Shown: piece after piece, positions 11,519 to 18,797 of the stretch
How the letters are laid out: every line of letters starts with the position of its first letter
Numbering within the stretch: position 1 is the stretch's first letter
From: Zymoseptoria tritici IPO323
Taxonomy: Eukaryota; Ascomycota; Dothideomycetes; Mycosphaerellales; Mycosphaerellaceae
Reading direction: 5' to 3'
Assembly (NCBI RefSeq): GCF_000219625.1
Contig: NC_018210.1
Coordinates: forward strand, 1,798,001 to 1,862,000
Length of the DNA: 64,000 nucleotides
Made by a program: the position numbers and the translations under genes
Notes under the pieces: generated by a model
The model's input: only the letters and a program-made list of their open reading frames with translations
Databases searched by the model: none
Told to the model about the DNA's origin: nothing

Positions 11519-12451
11519 ATGCTTTACACTCGCCTATTCTCCCGCGCTCTCACCATCAGCGCCTTCTCATCCACCACCAGGGCCATGTCGACGATGTCCT
11601 CAGCCGTATCACCACAGGCATTCGCCCTCGACAGGTCGATCTTCAACGACACTCTGTACTCCTCGCTGCGCACGTTCTGGTTCCAAGACATACCGGCAGG
11701 CTCCAAAGCAAGCAATGAAGAGAGCATGAAACGCTGGTGGGGCAAGGGCCGCAGCTCAGAAGAGTCGCAAGCAATGGACAATGAGTGCCGTCAGAAGTTT
11801 GGATCTGCTCTGCGAGCCATTGGCCCGGAGAACCTGAAATTGCCCGACTTCAAGTCTTATGATGAGGAGCTTAAGCATGCATCGGAGCTGTCGAAGCCAT
11901 TTGTAGACGAAGTCGAGGCCGCACAGAAAAGTGGAGGCGAGGACAAAGCAGCAGAGACTCTGCTCTCGCTGGTGCTGCTGCTTGATCAGATGCCACGGCA
12001 TGTACACCGTGATCCGGCAGGACTACAGCTCGTCTACGGGCACTACGACCGTCTGTCTTGGAGTTTGTTGCGTAGTCGACTCGCGGCCGAGCCAGGTCTG
12101 TTCCAGCAGTCGTACTTTCGAGGGAATCCGGTCACGGTCTCTTGGCTTGGCATGCCTCTGATGCATGCAGAGCATTTGGAGTCACAGCAGATGGCGCTGA
12201 GGTCGATGGAGAAGTGTCATGAAGAAGCAGTGATCGCTGGTGATAATGCTGCAGCGGCGTCCGCGGAGAAGTCGTTCGCTCCCGCGAAGTCCCATCTTGA
12301 CATTGTCTCTCGCTTTAAACGATTTCCTCATCGGAACGAGGCCTTGGGACGACAGAATACTGCTGACGAGGCTGAGTGGTTGAAGACTGGAGAAACGTTT
12401 GGCGTGAAGCAGCATCAGGAGTCGGACGAGAGTGTGAACGCGGAGCTCTGA
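11519..12451 (+). CDS. DUF924 family protein (TPR-like fold)
   Basis: Single exon, 310 aa. The first 25 residues are rich in Arg, Ser and Thr and lack acidic residues (MLYTRLFSRALTISAFSS), which fits a mitochondrial targeting presequence. A second ATG cluster at about residue 23 (MSTMSS) could give a cytosolic form. The core holds the DUF924 hallmarks: FWFQDIPAG, RWWGKGR, LLLDQMPRHVHRDP and the C-terminal FKRFPHRNEALGR. The family is widespread in bacteria and fungi, has a TPR-like helical fold, and has no established biochemical role. The gene sits just before the 24-bp repeat array. No intron is needed. Confidence 0.85.
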   Translation: MLYTRLFSRALTISAFSSTTRAMSTMSSAVSPQAFALDRSIFNDTLYSSLRTFWFQDIPAGSKASNEESMKRWWGKGRSSEESQAMDNECRQKFGSALRAIGPENLKLPDFKSYDEELKHASELSKPFVDEVEAAQKSGGEDKAAETLLSLVLLLDQMPRHVHRDPAGLQLVYGHYDRLSWSLLRSRLAAEPGLFQQSYFRGNPVTVSWLGMPLMHAEHLESQQMALRSMEKCHEEAVIAGDNAAAASAEKSFAPAKSHLDIVSRFKRFPHRNEALGRQNTADEAEWLKTGETFGVKQHQESDESVNAEL

Positions 12452-12699
12452 GCAGAAACCTGACACAGTTTGGTGGTGCGAAGGCATACCCATCACTCTG
12501 ACTACACTTGTTCCGAATTCATCGCTTCCCGCGTGCAATTTCGACCACCACCGCCGCTTCGAGTCCGTTGCTCCATCGCTTTCCGTGAGAGCCTTCCCTC
12601 GCTCCGAGAAAGAGGCTTGCGATGCTGTGAACGACATTCTGACGCTGCAATGGCAAAGCCGGCGCGTGGTCTGAAGCAAACTAGCATTTAGCTCGGGGG

Positions 12700-13125
12700 A
12701 AAACCTGTTGTACAGCTTGAATAGAAAACTGGTGCACAGCTTGAAGAGAAAGCTGGTGCACGGCTTGGAGCGAAAGCTGGTGCACAGCTTTGAGGAAGAC
12801 CGGTGTGCAGCCTGAGATCAGGACTGTCCCACAGCTTGGAGAGAAAACTGGTGAATAGCTTGAAGGACACTTGGTGAACAGCTTGAAGGAAAACCGTTGT
12901 GCAGCCCAAGAAGAAGACTGTTGTGCAGCCTGAGAGGAAGACTGTTATGCAGCCTGAGAGGCAGACTGTTGTGCAGCCTGAGAGGAAGACTGTTGTGCAG
13001 CCTGAGAGTAAGACTGTTGTACAGCTTGACGAGACACCTGGTACACAGCTTGAAAGGAGGACTGATGTGCAGCTTGAAGGACAGATCTGACGTGCAGCTT
13101 GGAAAGGCTGGAATACAGCCTGAAG
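12700..13125. repeat. Tandem array of a 24-bp hairpin-like unit
   Basis: About 17-18 units with the core CAGCYTGARRGGAARRCTGKTG. The least diverged run (about 12900-13020) repeats exactly every 24 bp. Many units fold back: for example CAGCTT pairs with AAGCTG around a seven-base loop, and the CAG...CTG ends are kept in nearly all units. As 24 is a multiple of three, every frame shows an eight-residue periodicity; on the plus strand it reads VQPERKTV, but stops occur in the diverged left half. I therefore call it a minisatellite and not a gene. Confidence 0.85.
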
Positions 13126-13557
13126 GGGTGATGGACGGACTGGAGTCCATCTTGAGGAGGCCGGAATGGCAGTCTGCGGTCGTAGAGATACGCCTGTGTT
13201 ATCGAGGACTTGCCACATCGGAGCGAGGACGTGCAAGCACAGTGATCTACCTTGGCCAGAAAGGCGAGGTATGAGCGTGAAGTTGCCGACACTCGTCTTG
13301 CCATGATCTTCTATCGGTGGGACTAGAGTGCACCGCGATTGTCGTGTTCCGGACGAAACCCGGGAATTGTTCTGACCATACTGGAGTCCAAGGATGGTTC
13401 CACGTTCGTATTCTGCTCTTGGTCGTGTTCGTGGAGTGCGATCCCACCTGTGCTATTGCGGATTTCGGCGACAGTCTGCGCAGTGGCCTCTGTGCGACCG
13501 ACGGTTGGTTCCGCATCCCGACCACGGTCCTCGCCGCGGAAGGAGTAATACCTTCCA

Positions 13558-13887
13558 TCAGCATGAAGTGAGCCAATTGCAGTCATAACGCCGTTGGCAT
13601 CGCCATTCACCAGCAGCAAACATTTCGCCTTCTGGCAGGTCCCCATCGGAGTCCAATTCCAGATCGAGAGGTGGAGCTGTGGAGCTTCGTCGCTGCGATG
13701 GTCTACAGGACGGCTTGTCGAAGACGTCTGCTGGCATGCATATCCGTGGGGTCTCATATGCTGCACACGCCGAACATGGTGAGCCTTTGATCAAGTCACA
13801 ATCTTTGTTGTCTGCTCTTGCGCAGTGTTTGCACCATATGGTCGATGGTGGATTCTCTTCGACCACTTCAGGCCGAGGCGGTGCCAT
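13558..13887 (-). CDS. Small protein with Zn2Cys6-like cysteine cluster
   Basis: Open frame of 109 aa starting at ATG 13887. About residues 18-50 carry six cysteines in the order C-x2-C-x7-C-x7-C-x2-C-x8-C (start WCKHCARADNKDC, then GSPCSACAAY). This resembles a Zn(II)2Cys6 cluster, but the first spacer is one residue longer than usual and the basic residues of DNA-binding clusters are missing. The rest is acidic and Ser/Pro-rich (DLELDSDGDLPEGE). It is divergent from the gene at 14083, so the two share a promoter of about 195 bp. The C-terminal end is uncertain: an intron near 13590 could extend it. I do not recognise a specific family; transcription-related and effector-like roles are both open. 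Confidence 0.5.
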   Translation of the reverse strand: MAPPRPEVVEENPPSTIWCKHCARADNKDCDLIKGSPCSACAAYETPRICMPADVFDKPSCRPSQRRSSTAPPLDLELDSDGDLPEGEMFAAGEWRCQRRYDCNWLTSC

Positions 13888-14082
13888 TGCGATGTGTGCG
13901 TGATGAGTGATGTGTTGTGAAGGAAACACGACCGCGCTCCTCGCCAATTGCTTCGAGGCTAGCGAACAGTCGCGAATTCGCTCCGGTCTTGGCAGTGTTT
14001 TTGTTCGAGGTGTTGTTTGTACTTTCTTGCACCGCTTCGCTTCACACATCCTGCTGATCCTACATCTTCGCCACCATAAAAC

Positions 14083-15105
14083 ATGGCCGAAGAAATTCAT
14101 CTGCGAGGAAAGACACACATGGCGAACAAGACGAACAAACGAGCCGAGCAATCTCAAGCCAAACCAGAACAACCGACCTGGCAGCTCCCAGATGATGTCA
14201 AAAACAACGGGGAAGTGTGGTCATATCATTACCCCAACAAGATGTGGTTCTACTACGACTTCAAGAATTCCAAGTACATCTCGGTGAGATTCGACGGTCA
14301 GAGGTTCTCGCATCCGGCGCCACCACCGTCAAAGAAAGTTGCGCCTTCATCTTCAGCCGCTCCATCTTTGACGCAAGCTGCGCAGCGCAAGAGATCTCAT
14401 TCTGAATCATCGCCACCTCTAATGCATTCCGATGGGAATCACCGGCGCAAGAGCATGAAAACGATGAGCGGTACGAACGGGTCAGATCAGCAGGATCAAC
14501 AAAATCAACACGATCAACAAATCCAACGGGATCAAGACAACCAACTCGACATCGCCACAACGGGTGAGCCTACGTCGTGGCCATTACCACAACATCTCAA
14601 GGACAAGAACCGTACCTGGATGTTCCAGCACGACGTTCGTAAGTGGTGCTACTGGAACGCCCGGATTGGCAGATACATTCTCGTTGATCAACAAGGAAAC
14701 AAATCCGCGTGGGTGGCACCACCACCTACCCCCAAACAGATTACGACGGCCTCGATCACGGCACCTGCATCCTCAGCTCCACGTTCCAGCGGTCAGAGTG
14801 CATCGGCGGAAGAAAGCCCTCTTCAGCAACAACAGCCACAACCGCAAGAGACGCCTTCCATTCCTCTTCAGTCTCAGCCTCGAGCTGCGCCGCCTGGCAA
14901 TTTGGCCGCAGCGAAGGGCTGCCATACCTTGCTCGGTTCCACAACTGCTGCGCCCAGGTCCGATTTCTCCTCGGTGCTGCGTACTAGCTCGCCATCGAGG
15001 TGGGCAACTGCTGCGGAGATCGCGGACTTCATCGACGCCAAAGCCAAAGCGAAGACGGCCGACACAAAGGAGGCGGAGCGGAAGCCCGTGAACCCTGAAA
15101 GCTGA
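14083..15105 (+). CDS. Unknown protein with duplicated Trp/Tyr-rich domain
   Basis: Single exon, 340 aa. Two copies of a roughly 40-residue motif are visible, at about residues 33-72 and 166-206. Shared positions include W-x-LP-x-x-(V/L)-K, then a W about 11 residues on, a W-(F/C)-Y-(Y/W) block and a final Y-I-x-V with Gly a few residues later. The pattern recalls WW- or MORN-like aromatic beta modules but matches none I can name. Between them lies a basic, Ser-rich linker (RKRSHSESS, a possible nuclear signal) and a Gln/Asp-rich run; the C-terminal third is Pro/Ser/Gln-rich and probably disordered. It is divergent from the Cys-cluster gene and lies between hairpin repeat arrays. Likely lineage-specific; function unknown. 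Confidence 0.65.
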   Translation: MAEEIHLRGKTHMANKTNKRAEQSQAKPEQPTWQLPDDVKNNGEVWSYHYPNKMWFYYDFKNSKYISVRFDGQRFSHPAPPPSKKVAPSSSAAPSLTQAAQRKRSHSESSPPLMHSDGNHRRKSMKTMSGTNGSDQQDQQNQHDQQIQRDQDNQLDIATTGEPTSWPLPQHLKDKNRTWMFQHDVRKWCYWNARIGRYILVDQQGNKSAWVAPPPTPKQITTASITAPASSAPRSSGQSASAEESPLQQQQPQPQETPSIPLQSQPRAAPPGNLAAAKGCHTLLGSTTAAPRSDFSSVLRTSSPSRWATAAEIADFIDAKAKAKTADTKEAERKPVNPES

Positions 15106-15249
15106 AGTCTGCCTTCATCGACAATCCGTGAATTGGCCCACATTGGCCTATGGTACGACGCTGCCTACCTTGATGCAGCTAACCAAGAGCACTCATTATT
15201 GTAAGACCAATCGACCCTGCGACGTGCTACATCGCCTGGATCTGAAACA

Positions 15250-15500
15250 TTCCGTCGATACAAACACCACGTCGTCCACTCGACGGCCCTTGGCCTGTGC
15301 AATCGCATCAAGACCGTGAACAGTGCAGCAAATATGTCGTCCTCTTGACGGCCGCACTCTCGTCGTCCTCTCGACGATCGCACTCTTGTCGTCCACTCGA
15401 CCACCGCACTCATATCGTTCACTCAACGATCGAACTCTTGTCGTTCACTCAACGATCGAACTCTTGTCGTTCACTCAACGCTCGAACTCCTGTCGGTCAG
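15250..15500. repeat. Tandem 26-bp hairpin array
   Basis: At least five units spaced exactly 26 bp between about 15374 and 15480, with looser copies upstream to about 15275. Each unit has a 5-bp stem and a 5-nt loop. At 15363-15377 TCGTC pairs with GACGA around CTCTC. At 15415-15429 and 15441-15455 TCGTT pairs with AACGA around CACTC, so the C-G pair has become T-A on both sides. The last unit is imperfect. No coding frame is supported. Confidence 0.75.
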
Positions 15501-16228
15501 TTTACGCCCGGTCACAACGTTTCCTCGTCTGGCATACTATATGGGTGCGGGTGCTCAGCAACTGTGACAGAAATCAGACCTTTGATCGGTGTCCAAACGG
15601 ATAGCTGGAGCAGAAAGCTGAAGGAGATGGAGTCGATGACCAGAGTTGAAGAGCGCGATTGGGGTCATGAAAAGATCAGATGTGGATCTTCGCTGGGAAA
15701 AGTTGATGTCTGCAGGAGAAAGAGGCAGTTCACATGGATGGAATACCGAGCGCGGACATGATGATGCAAAGTCAACCCTGAAGACAAATTTGATGCATTC
15801 AGCGGGCTACACCTCTTTCCACTCTCCACTGGCGTTCTATTCCATGTATTCGACGTCGATCCCGACCCGCAAGGCGACAGGTCAAGTTTGACGAAGCACG
15901 CAGATTTATGAGAAGGATCAGCACAAATGAGGCCGGCCGAAGACCAGAGAGACGTCTGATGGGGGCAGGAGTTAAGATGGAATTCGTATCGGCGGACTGG
16001 AGCCGTGAGAGCGAGGACAACTAAGAACCAAGATTTCTGACGAGCAAAGTGCCTTCTCTTGTCTTCGAATACGACCTGTTCCGCTCTGTACTATCTCCGC
16101 GTATTAACCGCTCCCCAGAAGACTAGTCTCGATCCTGCTTGCACGGTTCGTCGGCATCTGAAAGAAAGGCCAGATACCATGGCCGAGCAAAACTCGAGCT
16201 TCAAGCCAAGGGCTTGATCCGCTGTGCG
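15501..16228. other. Non-coding stretch between two repeat arrays
   Basis: Only short motif-free reading frames are visible. I see no RNA gene, and no hairpin units like those on either side. Confidence 0.4.
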
Positions 16229-16980
16229 AGGTAAAAATGCCATCCAAATTGCGAGGCATACAAGATGCCTCTGCGGTACGTGAAGTGCAGTAGTCCGAGG
16301 TACATCTCATGTCCACATTTCATTCTCTGCTCGCCCCACCCATCTCTCCTCCATCCTTCACTCCTCGGTCGCTTCGCATCGGATCCGTCGACCAACCCGA
16401 AGGCCGCCCTCTGCTGTTGCTGGCCCTCCGCTGGCTCGGCGAGCAAATGCAAGAAGATCTGTCATAAAGGACAATAATCTCAAAGGCGAGGTGTAAATGG
16501 CACCCAGTATACGAGGCGTAAGAGACGCCAATGCGGTACCTGGAGTACATTAGTGCGGATGCAAAGGACAATCATAATTCTAGGCACAAGTGACGCCCAA
16601 TGAATGAGCTGCGAGACACAAATGATGTCCAACCGGTGTAAAGGACTCCGGGATTGCGAGACACAAATGATGCCTAGAAGTGTAAGTGACAAGTTGCGAG
16701 ACACAGACGATGCCTAGAAGTGTAAGTGATGCGAGGCACAGAGGATGCCTAGAGGTGAGGCCTGAAGATGCGAGGCATAGAGAACGCCCAATAAGTGCAA
16801 AAGACACCTTGCGAGGCATAATTGATGCCCAAGAAGTGTAATAAACACCGGAAGTTGCGAGGCGTAAGGACGCCCAACATTTGCGAGGCGTAAAGGACAC
16901 CCGAAAGGTGCAATTGACACCTGAAGTTGCGAGGCGTAAAGGACGCCCAAGAGGTGTGATAAACACCAGAGTTGCGGAGA
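16229..16980. repeat. Degenerate tandem array of paired mini-hairpins
   Basis: An isolated perfect hairpin (16253-16271, GAGGCAT/ATGCCTC, loop ACAAG) is followed from about 16490 to 16975 by a dense series of units of about 40-45 bp. Many units contain two fold-backs: type A, GGCRT...AYGCC after TTGCGA, and type B, GGTGY...ACACC. Loops are mostly five bases and A/G-rich. Perfect stems occur in several versions (GGCAT/ATGCC, GGCGT/ACGCC, GGTGT/ACACC), so two stem positions vary with their partners. Other units have a single C-A mismatch. The array lies just downstream of the coiled-coil gene on the minus strand and could form part of its 3' UTR. Confidence 0.8.
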
Positions 16981-17016
16981 TTTGTGGAGAAAGAAGGCAC
17001 ATCCGTCAGAGCGGTC

Positions 17017-18162
17017 TCAAGTGGATCCTCGTGCTGGAATGTGGAGCGCTTTTCTCGTTCGATCGATGACAGGCTGATGATCTTTGAGCGTCGCCGTGTG
17101 CCCGTCGATAATCGTTTGCTGATCTCGAGCATGATTGACCAGTCCATCAATGATGGCCTGCTGTTCGGCAAGGGTCCGCTTGATGTTGGCGAAGGTATCC
17201 TGCTGCTCGACGATCTCCTGCTTGAGAGTAGCGACAGTTGCGTCGAGAGCGATGACGGTGTCCTCGAGCTTGATGGTTTTCTCCACGACACCGGCATACG
17301 AAGCCATGAGCGTTCCAACAGAAGAATCATGCCCAGCACTATTGTGCCCGCCGTCCGAGTTCTCCAGCGCCACCAAGCGACACTCAAGCTTGGTTGAGGC
17401 TTTCGAATGCAACTCAGAGTCTTTCTCGATAGCTATAAATCCAAGATCCACAGCCTCTTCGATGCCGTTGACTTGCTTCTTCATGACGCCGACATGCTTC
17501 TTCAGCTCGGTGAGATCCTCAGTGCCGGCAGCAGGCTGCTTTGAAGAAGCGATCAGCTGCTTCTTCTGGTCTTCAACCATCGTCACAATGCGGCCGTGGA
17601 GCACCACAAGCTTATCGATCAGCTCTCGTGCTTGTCCGACTTTCTGGTCGAAGTCTGCCGCGTAAGGGTCCATGACCTCCTTAACGAGATCCTTGATGCT
17701 ACCAGGGTATTCTTGCTGAACGTAGTCCTCGACGGCATGCATGACCGTGGTCAGAAATCTGGCCTTCGCTTCCTCTTTATTCGAGCTTTCATCGGGTGTG
17801 AGCGCCGAGCGTCGCTGCGGAATCTTGTACCCGAGCTTTCGAGGTGGAGATCCATGCCATCTTCCACTGTTGTTGGAGATGTTGTTACCAAGTGACGGCT
17901 CGGGCTCTCCTTCGTGAAGCGCGGACGAGCGGTATGAAGTGTCGTGAGACAGTTCTTCTACTTCATCTCCTCCGAGTATGGCACGTTGTGCAGGAGTATA
18001 GTCTTCAGGACCAGATGTGCAAGATGACGTTGACGGCATCGCCTTGGTAGATTGCTCGGTGATTATTGCTGCAGTTTTGTTGGAGCCATATCTCGATAGC
18101 AATACGTGATCTGGCAGTAATGAATGGAGGAAGACCTTGGCCTTGGGCGGCGAGTTTTCCAT
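17017..18162 (-). CDS. Unknown coiled-coil protein
   Basis: Single open frame, 381 aa from the first ATG (MENSPPKAKV); the frame stays open further upstream but without an ATG. The N-terminal third is polar and Ser-rich. The middle (about 155-270) is helical and charged, with an ELKKHVGVMKKQVNGIEEAV stretch. The last 130 residues look like a long coiled coil with leucine/isoleucine heptads. Near the end a 14-residue repeat occurs about three times, beginning QQAIIDG, QQTIIDG and HQPVIDR. No catalytic or membrane motif is visible. It ends some 40 bp from the hairpin array. Function unknown; structural or scaffold roles are only a guess. Confidence 0.6.
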   Translation of the reverse strand: MENSPPKAKVFLHSLLPDHVLLSRYGSNKTAAIITEQSTKAMPSTSSCTSGPEDYTPAQRAILGGDEVEELSHDTSYRSSALHEGEPEPSLGNNISNNSGRWHGSPPRKLGYKIPQRRSALTPDESSNKEEAKARFLTTVMHAVEDYVQQEYPGSIKDLVKEVMDPYAADFDQKVGQARELIDKLVVLHGRIVTMVEDQKKQLIASSKQPAAGTEDLTELKKHVGVMKKQVNGIEEAVDLGFIAIEKDSELHSKASTKLECRLVALENSDGGHNSAGHDSSVGTLMASYAGVVEKTIKLEDTVIALDATVATLKQEIVEQQDTFANIKRTLAEQQAIIDGLVNHARDQQTIIDGHTATLKDHQPVIDRTRKALHIPARGST

Positions 18163-18797
18163 GATGTCGTGCGATATGAAGCGTATCGTAAACTTCACCC
18201 AAGTCGACAAGATGAAGAAGAGAGGCTCTACCGACACCGCATTCTCAAAGTGGGAGACGAAGCTTGGCAGTGGCGTAGAGTCGTGAGGCGTCGTAGCCAC
18301 AGCGGTGTTTGTCGACGATCTCGTGTCCAAACAATCGTTAAACAACCGAGGGACTCAACGGAGCTTTCTTTCAACAAGGGCGTTGGATACGATTGAAGCC
18401 GATATTGCCTCGCAGCGCCGAAGAACACGCACCTGCCACTTTGGGTAATCAGCCCTAAGCTCAAAACCTTAAAATCGAAGTGAAGTGCGTTCACGTACTG
18501 TCAAGCTTGTGCCTGTTCGTCATCATTAGGATGCATCAAGTCGATGATCAGGTTGACAATACTCAACTGTGAGTTGTGTTGTACATCATATCATTGCCAT
18601 CATAAGCCATAGATATCCGTTACTCGCTCGTATGCGCATACATCAGCGTGAGCCATGCTTTCCTCGCACCTTCGCCTGAATGCATGGTACCATATGCCGC
18701 GTAGTCTCCACAGCAGCCAATACTCCCACACCCTCTTCTCCACCCCTCCACTCTCCCCTCCCCTCCAACCCAACCGTCCACTCATCCCCACCACCAC
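18163..18797. other. Intergenic region between the coiled-coil gene and the regulator gene
   Basis: It contains the upstream part of the coiled-coil gene and the 3' end of the transcription factor gene. The last 80 bp are a pyrimidine-rich CT/CCA tract that continues into the regulator's poly-Gly codons. No gene is recognised. Confidence 0.45.

Noticed and set aside
12688..13304. Several overlapping open frames in the 24-bp array, up to 182 codons
   Set aside because: Because the unit is 24 bp, any frame without a stop in one unit stays open. The residues are simple octamer repeats and stops occur in the diverged units, so I treat it as a repeat.
15250..16980. CRISPR array
   Set aside because: Repeats are degenerate, adjacent and without unique spacers, and the genome is fungal.
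18162..18345. N-terminal extension of the coiled-coil protein
   Set aside because: The frame is open, but the only start there is TTG; the first ATG is at 18162.
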